Shown here: one piece after another, positions 1-8,741 of the stretch | Numbering within the stretch: the first letter of the stretch is position 1 | Layout of the letters: each line of letters begins with the position of its first letter | Position numbers and translations under genes: made by a program | Assembly (NCBI GenBank): GCA_050186335.1 | Contig: JBFWYO010000073.1 | Span: 1-24,313 of the forward strand | Origin: JBFWYO01 sp050186335 | GTDB lineage: Bacteria > Pseudomonadota > Alphaproteobacteria > Bin65 | DNA: 24,313 nt | Direction of reading: 5' to 3' | Notes under the pieces: model-generated | What the model was told of the DNA's origin: nothing | What the model saw: only the letters and a program-made list of their open reading frames with translations | Database searches by the model: none

Positions 1-50
1 GGGGGCAAGGGGTAAACCGGCGGCGCAATTTGGCACAGGCCGGGCGTCGC

Positions 51-694
51 TCACTTCTTCTCGGTCGGCGCCGGCGTGGCCGGCTTGTCCAGCGTCTTGT
101 CCTGGGACTTGTCCGGGGATTTGGGATCGGCCGGCGTTTTGAGCTTTTCCAGGTTTTTGTTGAGTTCCTGGCCGGTCGACAGCTTGTCCTTGGCGTCCTT
201 GATGGTCTGCGCGCCCATTTCCAGGAAGCCGGCCGGCGCCAGGTCGGCGAGCAGCTTCGAGCCGGTTTCGAGCAGCGGCTTGGTCTTGGCGTCGGCGATC
301 CATTTCGGCTGCTCGTCGGCGCGGAACGCCCAGCCGAGCAGCAGATAGGCCAGGCTCACCAGGATGGCCCCGCGCACGACCCCGAAGCAGAAGCCGAGCG
401 CCCGGTCGACCGGCGACAGGGTGCTTTTCTTGACCGCGCCGGCGATCGCGCTGCCGATCAACGTGGCGACCACCAGTACGACGATGAAGATCACGGCGCC
501 GGTTGCGATGTCGGAAATAAGCGGGTGCGAAATATACTCCCGCGCGTACGGCCGCGCCGGCGGCAGGCCGTACAGGACCGCGATCCCGGCCAGGATCCAG
601 GCGGCCAGGGAGAACACCTCGCGCACCATGCCGCGGGCGAACGCGAGTATGCCCGACAGCAGCACGACCGCGAGCACGACGCCGTCCAGGATGG

Positions 695-698
<4 letters not shown>
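51..698 (-). CDS. cvpA: CvpA family membrane protein
   Basis: Inner-membrane protein of the CvpA family (named for colicin V production). Its biochemical role is unsettled; family members are linked to envelope stress. The 215-residue product has about four hydrophobic segments (roughly residues 5-21, 30-45, 66-88, 103-125), with the family-like motif LSPVDRALGFCFGVVRG between segments 3 and 4. A hydrophilic tail from about residue 130 ends in a Lys/Pro/Asp-rich stretch that is probably disordered. The ATG (696-698) overlaps the radA stop in an ATGA tetranucleotide, so the two are translationally coupled. In many alphaproteobacteria purF follows; only 50 bases remain here, so that cannot be checked. 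The family call is firm; the function is not. Confidence 0.9.
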
Positions 699-2086
<1,388 letters not shown>

Positions 2087-2137
2087 GCAGGAAGTATCCG
2101 CGGCAGGGCGCCGAGCAAAGGCGCGAAACGAAACCGG

Positions 2138-2166
2138 ACTATGTTGATTCCGGGTTCAGGATGCAA
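2138..2166 (-). promoter_or_regulatory. candidate radA promoter
   Basis: Read on the minus strand, TTGCAT (2166-2161) is separated by 17 bases from CATAGT (2143-2138), giving a weak sigma70-like promoter about 50 bases upstream of the radA ATG. The spacing is ideal but both boxes match the consensus only in part, so this is a suggestion. Confidence 0.3.
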
Positions 2167-2279
2167 CCATGTGGGGATGCGGCTGCGTCGCATAAAGCCT
2201 GCCTTCGAGGGCGTCAATTTGGGGCTCTTGGATAAAGTCAAAAAGTGTAGAATTGCTGAGCGCCTGTGGGGAGACTTGC

Positions 2280-3329
2280 ATGTTGGTGACCCGGCAAAAA
2301 GTGCTGCGGCGGTTTTGGTACGGCTGTTTGCCAGTCGGCGATCTGCTCGAAGGGCCCAAGCCGTTTACGCTGCTCGGCGAAAACATCGTGCTGTGGCTCG
2401 ATGCGGCCGGCAAACCGGCCGCGGCGCAGGATCGCTGCTGCCACCGCACGGCGCCGCTGTCCAAGGGTACCGTCGAAGACGGTTGCGTCGTCTGCCCGTA
2501 TCACGGCTGGACTTTCGATCGCACCGGGCGCTGTGTGCGGGTTCCGCAGCAAGCCAGCGTCGGTCCGCGCATTGGCGTGCAAGCCTTTAAATGCGAAGAG
2601 CGCTACGGCTATGTCTGGGTATGCCTTGGCGAGCCGTTGACCGGCATTCCCGAGGTGCCCGAGTTCGGCCGGACGGAGTACCGTTTCATCCACGAATTTT
2701 CCGAGGCGTGGGACGTCAACGTCATGCGGCTGATCGAGAATGCGTTCGACAACGCGCATTTCTCATTCGTTCATGCCAGCTCGTTCGGCAACCAGGCGCA
2801 GCCCGAGCCCGCGTCGTTGACGATCGCGCCGACCGAATTCGGATTCGTCATGGATACTGTCGTGCCGGTGCGCAACGCGGAGACGCTGAAGGCAACCTTG
2901 CGCATGGACGTGGCGGAAACCATGCGCACCTATCAGAAAGTCTGGTGGATGCCGTTTTCGGTGCTGATGCGGCTGAGCTATCCGAACGGGCTCAAACACA
3001 TCATCGTCGCCATGATCACGCCGATCGACGACAAGCGGTTAATGTTCAACCAGTTCGTCCTGCGCAACGACACCGATGCCGACGTATCGCCCGCGCAGGT
3101 CATCGCCTGGGACCGCACGGTCACCAACGAGGACCGCGCGTTGTTGCGCCTCTGCGATTGGGACGTGCCGCTCGATGTGCGGAGCCCCGACGAGTTCCAC
3201 ATGGCGTCCGACCGTCCGGGGTTGGAGGTGCGCCGGCGATTGCTGGAACTGCTGCACGCGCACGGCGAAGAAGAAGTAAGGCGCGAGGATCGGCCACAGA
3301 CCGCAGGAGTGTCCGCGGCAGCCGAATAA
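2280..3329 (+). CDS. Rieske [2Fe-2S] non-heme iron oxygenase (substrate unknown)
   Basis: Probable oxygenase component of a Rieske non-heme iron system, which uses electrons from a reductase to hydroxylate or demethylate an organic substrate. In 349 residues the Rieske cluster ligands are visible as C53-x-H55 and C72-x2-H75 (CPYHGW). The mononuclear iron site shows D157-x2-H160-x4-H165 in the motif ENAFDNAHFSFVH. The architecture resembles single-subunit enzymes of the vanillate O-demethylase / pheophorbide oxygenase type. No ferredoxin, reductase or second subunit is adjacent, so the substrate cannot be inferred. The open frame extends upstream to a TTG at 2253, but the ATG at 2280 has GGGGAG six bases ahead and is preferred. 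The gene lies between radA and mlaF and faces mlaF, inside an otherwise conserved gene block. Confidence 0.88.
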   Translation: MLVTRQKVLRRFWYGCLPVGDLLEGPKPFTLLGENIVLWLDAAGKPAAAQDRCCHRTAPLSKGTVEDGCVVCPYHGWTFDRTGRCVRVPQQASVGPRIGVQAFKCEERYGYVWVCLGEPLTGIPEVPEFGRTEYRFIHEFSEAWDVNVMRLIENAFDNAHFSFVHASSFGNQAQPEPASLTIAPTEFGFVMDTVVPVRNAETLKATLRMDVAETMRTYQKVWWMPFSVLMRLSYPNGLKHIIVAMITPIDDKRLMFNQFVLRNDTDADVSPAQVIAWDRTVTNEDRALLRLCDWDVPLDVRSPDEFHMASDRPGLEVRRRLLELLHAHGEEEVRREDRPQTAGVSAAAE

Positions 3330-3410
3330 ACGTCTCCGGCTAATTTTTCTCCCGCCTTCGCAAGGGGCACGGGATTAGATCGAGCCTGTGTCGCGCAGTA
3401 ACGTCGAAAC

Positions 3411-3457
3411 AAAAAAGGCCGCGTGCTTCGACAGGTTCAGCACGAGGCGCTCTTTTT
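3411..3457. terminator. bidirectional terminator built from a dispersed repeat
   Basis: A hairpin spans 3418-3448: GCC, one mismatch, CGTGCT, an 11-base loop, AGCACG, GGC. On the minus strand it is followed by C and six T (plus-strand A-run 3411-3416), which suits termination of mlaF. On the plus strand it is followed by GCTCTTTTT (to 3457), which suits the oppositely directed Rieske gene. The loop is the core of the dispersed repeat seen elsewhere in the window. Confidence 0.7.
3422..3444 (+). repeat. dispersed palindromic repeat, copy 1
   Basis: Contains the core CTTCGACAGGTTC (3426-3438) between palindromic arms CGTGCT and AGCACG. It is one of eight related copies in the window and overlaps the terminator between the Rieske gene and mlaF. 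Confidence 0.75.
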
Positions 3458-3472
3458 CTGGACGAAATATGC

Positions 3473-4252
3473 TTACGACCGAACCGCCATCTTGATCGGG
3501 CCTTCGGCGCGACCGTTGATAAATTGATCGACATACGGATTCCCCGAACGGTCGATTTCGGCGACCGGCCCGTACCAGATGATCTTGCCTTCGTACAGCA
3601 TGGCCACGCGGTCGGCGATCTTGCGGGCGCTGGCCATGTCGTGCGTGATCGAAAGCGCGGTCGCGCCCAATTGCTTCACGCAGGCGACGATCAGATCGTT
3701 GATGACGTCGCCCATGATCGGGTCGAGGCCAGTTGTCGGCTCGTCGAAGAATATGATTTCCGGCCGCGCGGCGATCGCGCGCGCCAGGCCGACACGCTTC
3801 TTCATGCCGCCCGACAGCTCGGCCGGGGAAAGCTCGGCAACTTCCGGTCCGAGGCCGACCTGCGCCAAATTCTCGATCGCGCGTGCCTTGGCCTCGCGCC
3901 TCGGCATCCGCTTCGATTGCATGAGCCCGAAGGCGACGTTCTCCCAGACCAAGAGGCTGTCGAACAGCGCGGCGCTCTGGAACAGCATGCCGAATTTTTC
4001 GTTGGCTTTTTCGCGCGCGCGCTCGCCCAGGTGCGTGACGTCGACGCCGTCGACCAGGATCGTGCCGGCGTCGGGTTCGATCAGGCCGAGGATGCATTTC
4101 AACATCACCGATTTGCCCGAACCCGAGCCGCCGAGGATGACGACCGATTCGCCGCGGCGGATGTCGAGATCGACGCCGGTCAGCACACGTTTGCTGCCGA
4201 AGGATTTTTCGACGCCGCGCAGGGATATCTTGAGTGTGCCGGGGTCGTTCAT
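3473..4252 (-). CDS. mlaF: Mla-type phospholipid transporter ATP-binding protein
   Basis: ATPase of an MCE/Mla-type ABC transporter, which moves phospholipids between inner and outer membranes. The 259 residues show Walker A GGSGSGKS (41-48), Q-loop Gln92, the ABC signature LSGGM (146-150), Walker B IIFFDEP and the H-loop SITHDM. The MlaF-type signature SGGMKKRVGLARA and the following DEPTTGLDP are typical. The ATG at 4252 overlaps the mlaE stop as ATGA, so the permease and ATPase are coupled. The same frame is open further upstream across mlaE, but that part is a shadow. An MCE-domain (mlaD-like) gene would often follow; here the next gene is the convergent Rieske oxygenase, so the substrate-binding part must lie elsewhere. 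Confidence 0.93.
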   Translation of the reverse strand: MNDPGTLKISLRGVEKSFGSKRVLTGVDLDIRRGESVVILGGSGSGKSVMLKCILGLIEPDAGTILVDGVDVTHLGERAREKANEKFGMLFQSAALFDSLLVWENVAFGLMQSKRMPRREAKARAIENLAQVGLGPEVAELSPAELSGGMKKRVGLARAIAARPEIIFFDEPTTGLDPIMGDVINDLIVACVKQLGATALSITHDMASARKIADRVAMLYEGKIIWYGPVAEIDRSGNPYVDQFINGRAEGPIKMAVRS

Positions 4253-5049
4253 GTGCCGAAGAACAGCGACGTGATGATGTAATTGGAGGCGAGGATCAGG
4301 ATCGACGACGACACGACGGCATTGGTCGTGGCCGTGCCGACGCCCTGCGCGCCGCCGCGCGAGTTGAACCCGTGATAGCAGCCCATCAGCGCGACCAGAT
4401 AGCCGAACGCAGCCGCTTTGACGAGGCCGGAGACCACGTCGATCGGTTCGAGATACTGCCAGGTCAGTTTCAGGTAATTTGCGGCGTTGAAGTCGAGCTT
4501 GTAGATGCTGACCAGATAGCCGCCGAATACGCCGATGATATCGGCGATCAGCACCAGGATCGGCAGCATGGTCAGGCCGCCGATCAGGCGCGGCGCGATC
4601 AGGTACTTGAACGGGTTGGTCGAAAGGGTCGACAGCGCGTCGATCTGTTCGGTCACGCGCATCGTGCCGATCTCGGCCGCCATCGAAGCGCCGATCCGGC
4701 CGGCAACCATGAGCCCGGCCATGACCGGCCCCAATTCGCGCGTGATCGACAGCACGACCACGGTCGCGATCGCCGATTCGGCATTGAAGCGCGCAAAGCC
4801 CGAATAGCTCTGCAGGGCCAGCACCATGCCGGTGAAGATCGCGGTCAGGCCGACGACCGGCAACGAGTAAAAGCCGATCTCGATCATCTGCCGGCCGATC
4901 AGGCGCGGGAAGTAAGGCGGCCGCACGCAATGCGACGTGGCCTGGAACGCAAACAGCGCCAATCGCCCGGCCGCGGCCAGGAAGGCGAGAAAATAGCGGC
5001 CGATGGCGGCAAGTAAGGACATAGGCGGCGGCAAGCTCGGCTGGCTCAT
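4249..5049 (-). CDS. mlaE: Mla-type phospholipid transporter permease
   Basis: Integral membrane permease of an MCE/Mla ABC transporter (MlaE/YrbE family), partner of the ATPase encoded directly downstream. The 266-residue product has several long hydrophobic segments and the family motifs LGPVMAGLMVAGRIGASMAAEIGTM (a 20-plus-residue block at about 112-136) and EQIDAL. The ATG at 5049 lies inside a dispersed palindromic repeat and has no clear Shine-Dalgarno. A second in-frame ATG at 5022 (residue 10) is an equally possible start; it would place the initiation site outside the repeat. The gene follows alr after 166 bases that hold an inverted pair of the repeat, and overlaps mlaF by 4 nt. Confidence 0.92.
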   Translation of the reverse strand: MSQPSLPPPMSLLAAIGRYFLAFLAAAGRLALFAFQATSHCVRPPYFPRLIGRQMIEIGFYSLPVVGLTAIFTGMVLALQSYSGFARFNAESAIATVVVLSITRELGPVMAGLMVAGRIGASMAAEIGTMRVTEQIDALSTLSTNPFKYLIAPRLIGGLTMLPILVLIADIIGVFGGYLVSIYKLDFNAANYLKLTWQYLEPIDVVSGLVKAAAFGYLVALMGCYHGFNSRGGAQGVGTATTNAVVSSSILILASNYIITSLFFGT

Positions 5050-5070
5050 GCTTCGACAGGCTCGGCATGA
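5046..5070 (+). repeat. dispersed palindromic repeat, copy 2
   Basis: Arms TCATGC and GCATGA flank a 13-base loop; the core CTTCGACAGGCTC is at 5051-5063. It is the exact reverse complement of the core of copy 3 (5099-5111), so the two could also pair with each other. The first annotated codon of mlaE lies inside the left arm. Confidence 0.85.
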
Positions 5071-5093
5071 AGCACTCTTGAAAGCACGCCCTC

Positions 5094-5114
5094 ACCCTGA
5101 GCCTGTCGAAGGGT
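5094..5114 (-). repeat. dispersed palindromic repeat, copy 3
   Basis: Arms ACCCT and AGGGT flank an 11-base loop; the core GAGCCTGTCGAAG (5099-5111) is inverted relative to copy 2. It lies in the 166-base gap between alr and mlaE, which holds no other recognisable feature. Confidence 0.85.
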
Positions 5115-5215
5115 AAGGTCCTTGCGCATCCTCGCAAGGCGCGTCCTTGGAAGCATGGGCCTCGCGGCAAGTCAACGGGGGAATCCACGCCAGGCGCAAG
5201 GAACGCAGCGCAGTT

Positions 5216-6340
5216 TCAGTCGTCGACTGCCCCGATATAGCGCCGCGCGAAGCGCTTGCCCAGGCGGGTGAGCAGCTCGTATCCGATCGTGCCCGCGCGC
5301 GCGGCAGCCTCGTCGATCGGATTATGTTCGCCCAGCACATCGACGTAAGTGCCGGGCTGCGCCAGGTCCTCCGGCACGTCGGTCACGTCGATCGTCACCA
5401 GATCCATCGACACGCGCCCGACCACCGGCAGCTTGCGGCCGGCGAGCACGACCTGCCCGCGATTGCCGAAGCCGCGCACATAGCCGTCGGCGTAACCGAG
5501 CGCGATCGTCGCAATGCGCGAAGGCGCGTCGGTCTTGTACGTCGCGCCGTATCCGACGGTGCGCGGCTCGACGATGGCGCGCACCTGCAAAATCATCGAT
5601 TCCAGGCGGACCGCGTTGCGCATCGGGTTCGGCTGGTCGGGCAGGGGGTTGCCGCCATACAGCGCGTAGCCCGGCCGGGCCATGTCGAAATGAAAGTCGC
5701 CACCCAGAAATATGCCCGACGAGTTGGCAAGACTGGCGGGGTATTGCGGAAGCCAGCGCAACACGTCGTGAAACCGCTCGAGTTGACGCCGGTTCATCGG
5801 ATTGTCGCGCTCCTCCGAGCAGGCCAGGTGGCTCATGACCAGCGCATCGGAAAACGCATCGAGCAGGCCGCTGAGCGCGAGCCGCTCGGCGTCGCCGACT
5901 TCGAGACCGAGCCGCGTCATGCCGGTATCGAAATGGAACACCGCCTCGCGCCGCTTGACCGTGCCGCTGTGCCGCGACCAGGCATACACTTGGCCCAGAT
6001 CGTTGAGCACCGGAATCACGTCATGGCCGACAAAATCGTCCGGCTTGGCGCCGATCAGTCCGTTGAGAACGTAAATCGCCGAGTTGCGCAGCAACGGCCG
6101 CAGCGCGATCGCCTCGTCAAAATGCGCGCAGAAGAAATGCCGACAGCCTTCGGCGTGCAGCCGCTGGGCGACCTTTGCGGCGCCGACGCCATAGCCGTCG
6201 GCCTTGACCACCGCCGCGCATTCGATGCCGCCGAGGCGTTCGCGCAGATACCGGTAATTGTCGGCGATCGCGTCCAGATCGACCGAAAACACCGAAACCG
6301 CGCGCTCGACCTTTCCGGTCGCGTTTGCCCGGTTGGCCAT
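5216..6340 (-). CDS. alr: alanine racemase
   Basis: PLP-dependent alanine racemase, which interconverts L- and D-alanine and supplies D-Ala for peptidoglycan. The 374-residue protein matches family length. The PLP lysine is Lys46 in VVKADGYGVG, and the opposite catalytic base is Tyr264 in VGYGATY. The motifs HFDTGMTRLG and SMDLVTIDVTD, also typical of Alr, are present. The ATG at 6340 lies 3 bases after the dnaB stop, so it is probably co-transcribed with dnaB, an order common in alphaproteobacteria. An inverted pair of repeats separates it from mlaE. Confidence 0.97.
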   Translation of the reverse strand: MANRANATGKVERAVSVFSVDLDAIADNYRYLRERLGGIECAAVVKADGYGVGAAKVAQRLHAEGCRHFFCAHFDEAIALRPLLRNSAIYVLNGLIGAKPDDFVGHDVIPVLNDLGQVYAWSRHSGTVKRREAVFHFDTGMTRLGLEVGDAERLALSGLLDAFSDALVMSHLACSEERDNPMNRRQLERFHDVLRWLPQYPASLANSSGIFLGGDFHFDMARPGYALYGGNPLPDQPNPMRNAVRLESMILQVRAIVEPRTVGYGATYKTDAPSRIATIALGYADGYVRGFGNRGQVVLAGRKLPVVGRVSMDLVTIDVTDVPEDLAQPGTYVDVLGEHNPIDEAAARAGTIGYELLTRLGKRFARRYIGAVDD

Positions 6341-6343
6341 GCC

Positions 6344-7858
6344 TCAGTCGCCGTAGCCGCTTTGGTAATCTGCCGCCGCCAGATTGTCGAACTTGGTCAG
6401 CGTCGGGTCGAAATACAATTTGACCGTGCCGATCGGGCCGTGACGCTGCTTGCCGATGATCAGTTCCGCCATGTTGTGCACGCGGTCCATATTGACCTGC
6501 CACTCGGTATGCTTCTCCGTGCCTTCGGGCGGCTCGGTACGCGCCAGGTAATATTCCTCGCGGTAGACGAACATGACCACGTCGGCGTCCTGCTCGATGG
6601 AGCCCGATTCGCGCAGATCGGCAAGCTGCGGCCGCTTGTCGTCGCGGTTTTCGACCTGACGCGAGAGCTGCGAGAGTGCCACGATCGGCACTTTCAGATC
6701 TTTTGCCAGGTTCTTCAGCGAGCGCGTGATTTCCGAAAGCTCCTGAACGCGGTTTTCCGGCCGCGTACCCATGGATGGCCGCAGCAACTGCAAGTAATCG
6801 ACGATGATGAGCGACATCTTCTTCTGCCGCTGCAGGCGCCGCGCGCGCGTGCGCAGCGCCGAGACGGTCAGGCCCGCCGTGTCGTCGATATAGAGCGGCA
6901 GGCGGTTGAGTTCCTGCGCCACTTGCGCGAGGCGCGGGAACTCGTCGTGGCTGATTTCGCCGCGCCGGATCTTGTGCGAGGAGATGCCCGATTGTTCGGC
7001 CAGAATGCGCGTCGCCAATTCCTCGGCCGACATTTCGAGCGAGAAGAACGCCACGACCGCGCCATCGACGACCTTTTCCTGCCCGGCCTCGTCGGTTTCG
7101 GTACGGAACGCCTTGGCGGCGTTGAACGCGATATTGGTCGCCAGCGCGGTTTTGCCCATCGACGGCCGGCCTGCCAGGATCAGCAAATCGGACGTGTGCA
7201 GGCCGCCGAGCAATTTGTCAACGTCGATCAAGTGCGTGGCGATCCCGGCCAGATTGCCTTCGCGCTTGAACGCGGCTTCGGCGCTGCGCACGGCCTCGGT
7301 CATCGCCTGGCCGAAATCCTTGAAGTCGCGCTCGTAGTCGCCCGACATGGCGAGGTTGTAGAGTTCGGTTTCGGCGATCTCGATCTGCATTTTGGCGTCG
7401 TAATCGAGCGTCATGTCGTACGCCCGGTTGGCCGTGTCGCTGCCGATATTGATCAGCGCCCGGCGCAGGAACCGGTCATAGATCGTCTGGCCGTAATCCT
7501 TGGCATTGATGATGGTGACGACCGAGGCGGCGAGGCGCGCGAGGTAGCCGGCGCCGCCGATTTCCTCCAAGGCGCCGTCCTGCTCGAACAAATTTTTGAG
7601 CGTCACCGGGTCGGCGATCAGCCCGTTGTCGATCAGCCGCGCACAAGCCGCGTAGATGCGCCCATGGCGCCGGTCGGCGAAGTGATCGTCGAGCAGAAAC
7701 TCCGACACCGCGTCGTAGGCGCGGTTGTTCGCCAGGATGGCGCCCAGCAGCGCCATCTCGGCCTCGAAATTGTGCGGCGGCGTGCGCGCGCCTAGCCCCG
7801 GCGCCGGTTCGGGCATGCCGAACGGCGTTCTCTCGGGTGCGCTGCCGGAACCTTCCAT
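6344..7858 (-). CDS. dnaB: replicative DNA helicase DnaB
   Basis: Hexameric helicase that unwinds DNA at the replication fork and recruits primase. The 504 residues comprise a short low-complexity N-terminal extension (1-27), the N-terminal DnaB domain starting at HNFEAEMALLG, and the RecA-like C-terminal domain. Walker A is GRPSMGKT (230-237, Lys236), Walker B ends at Asp354 in IIVDYLQLL, and SQLSRQVENR and LRESGSIEQDAD are further family motifs. No intein is present. The ATG at 7858 has GAGGGG eight bases upstream, which supports this start. alr follows after 3 bases. Confidence 0.98.
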   Translation of the reverse strand: MEGSGSAPERTPFGMPEPAPGLGARTPPHNFEAEMALLGAILANNRAYDAVSEFLLDDHFADRRHGRIYAACARLIDNGLIADPVTLKNLFEQDGALEEIGGAGYLARLAASVVTIINAKDYGQTIYDRFLRRALINIGSDTANRAYDMTLDYDAKMQIEIAETELYNLAMSGDYERDFKDFGQAMTEAVRSAEAAFKREGNLAGIATHLIDVDKLLGGLHTSDLLILAGRPSMGKTALATNIAFNAAKAFRTETDEAGQEKVVDGAVVAFFSLEMSAEELATRILAEQSGISSHKIRRGEISHDEFPRLAQVAQELNRLPLYIDDTAGLTVSALRTRARRLQRQKKMSLIIVDYLQLLRPSMGTRPENRVQELSEITRSLKNLAKDLKVPIVALSQLSRQVENRDDKRPQLADLRESGSIEQDADVVMFVYREEYYLARTEPPEGTEKHTEWQVNMDRVHNMAELIIGKQRHGPIGTVKLYFDPTLTKFDNLAAADYQSGYGD

Positions 7859-7896
7859 GTCACTGACCCCTCATGATCGAACGCTCCTTGTCACGC

Positions 7897-7902
7897 ATTT
7901 TA
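7897..7902 (-). promoter_or_regulatory. candidate -10 box for dnaB
   Basis: On the minus strand TAAAAT (7902-7897) matches the -10 consensus at five of six positions, about 40 bases upstream of the dnaB ATG. The best -35 at the right distance (TTTTAG, 16-base spacer) is poor, so this is tentative. Confidence 0.3.
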
Positions 7903-8026
7903 ACGCACGCCAGAAGCCCTAAAAGAAGCGACCCACCGGAGATTTCGCACCGGGGGAGAACACCGGGGATAAGTTATGATTGCTTGAAAAATAGGCCAAA
8001 TTACGGAGGCAGTGCGGGGAGGCATT

Positions 8027-8052
8027 CGGAAAGGCAAACATTACCCTTTCCG
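8027..8052. repeat. inverted repeat upstream of the secreted protein gene
   Basis: A perfect 8-base inverted repeat CGGAAAGG (8027-8034) / CCTTTCCG (8045-8052) with a 10-base AT-richer spacer. It lies about 80 bases before the start of the Cys-rich protein gene. Half-site centres are 18 bp apart, compatible with a dimeric regulator's operator; an RNA hairpin is the alternative. Confidence 0.5.
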
Positions 8053-8129
8053 CGTTGCCCCGAGCCCACCACCGGGCGTAACCTTGACGACATACACGAC
8101 GCCGGAAGCCCAATAAAAAGGAGAAGGTC

Positions 8130-8564
8130 ATGGCAAGGACACTATGGACCCGCATCGCGACCCTGCTCGTCGCGGTCCTTACCGCAGGCGTGGCACACGC
8201 CCAGTCGACGCGCGATCCGGCGCAGGATCCGCTGCTCCGCGATGCGTGGGATACGATCTACCGGATGGATTGCATCAAGTACGAACCATCCACCGGGACC
8301 ACGTATTTCGTCAACACATGCGACGTGGCGGTGCAGGTTTCGTATTGCTCGTCCTACGGTCCCGGCTATTGCCGGCCGGGGCGCACGCGGCAAGTGACCG
8401 TTCCGGCCGCCAGCCGCACGCCGGTGCAGGTGTTCGGCACCACGACATGGACCGCCTGCCAGGCGCCCGCGAAAGTGTGCGATATCTGCCGTGCCGACAC
8501 CAATCCGTGCGATCCGGTGACCGGCGTGCCGGTCTACGAGAACCAGAACCCGACGCCGGACTGA
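8130..8564 (+). CDS. small secreted cysteine-rich protein of unknown function
   Basis: I do not recognise this family with certainty. The 144-residue product begins with a clear Sec signal peptide: two Arg, a hydrophobic core at about residues 9-21 and an AHA cleavage site, leaving a mature chain from about Gln25. The mature part has eight cysteines (48, 64, 73, 81, 110, 117, 120, 127), an even number that suggests disulfides in the periplasm or outside. The middle (YFVNTCDVAVQVSYC followed by Val/Thr-rich strands) looks like a small beta-sandwich, and a CDICRADTNPC cluster lies near the end. The ATG is well supported by AAGGAG (8118-8123) six bases ahead. It stands alone between dnaB and cfa, and a repeat-derived terminator follows. 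Confidence 0.82.
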   Translation: MARTLWTRIATLLVAVLTAGVAHAQSTRDPAQDPLLRDAWDTIYRMDCIKYEPSTGTTYFVNTCDVAVQVSYCSSYGPGYCRPGRTRQVTVPAASRTPVQVFGTTTWTACQAPAKVCDICRADTNPCDPVTGVPVYENQNPTPD

Positions 8565-8587
8565 GCGCACGCCGCATCTTCGGGGGA

Positions 8588-8614
8588 CTCATGCTTCGAT
8601 AAGCTCGGCATGAG
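8588..8614 (+). repeat. dispersed palindromic repeat, copy 4
   Basis: Arms CTCATGC and GCATGAG flank a 13-base loop; the core CTTCGATAAGCTC (8594-8606) carries one C-to-T change from the common form. It is paired in inverted orientation with copy 5 in the gap between the secreted protein gene and cfa. Confidence 0.85.
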
Positions 8615-8649
8615 GGCCGGTTGGTATTGCAGTAGGTTCAATCCATAAC

Positions 8650-8682
8650 CTCATGCTGAGCTTGTCGAAGCATGAGCTTTTT
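8650..8682 (+). terminator. repeat copy 5 acting as a likely terminator
   Basis: A 27-base element (8650-8676) with seven-base arms CTCATGC / GCATGAG around the inverted core GAGCTTGTCGAAG (8658-8670) is followed by C and five T (8678-8682). This has the form of an intrinsic terminator for the secreted protein gene upstream, made from a copy of the dispersed repeat. Confidence 0.6.
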
Positions 8683-8689
8683 GAAGCGT

Positions 8690-8702
8690 GAGCTTGCCGA
8701 AG
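8690..8702 (-). repeat. degenerate repeat copy 5b
   Basis: GAGCTTGCCGAAG matches the inverted repeat core with one change. It lies 19 bases after copy 5 in the same orientation, and its flanks no longer form palindromic arms. It looks like a decayed copy. Confidence 0.6.
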
Positions 8703-8741
8703 CGTGGACTTTCCGAGTTGCGCGGTCGCTGTGGGCGGCGC

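Noticed and set aside
4253..5188. Upstream extension of the mlaF frame across mlaE
   Set aside because: The extension lies fully inside mlaE in another frame; the coupled ATG at 4252 starts at the ABC-domain N-terminus.
5147..7795. An 882-codon open frame on the plus strand opposite alr and dnaB
   Set aside because: It runs antisense across two firmly identified genes, has a low-complexity Arg/His/Asp-rich product with no known motif and no ribosome-binding site. Long antisense frames are normal in GC-rich coding DNA.
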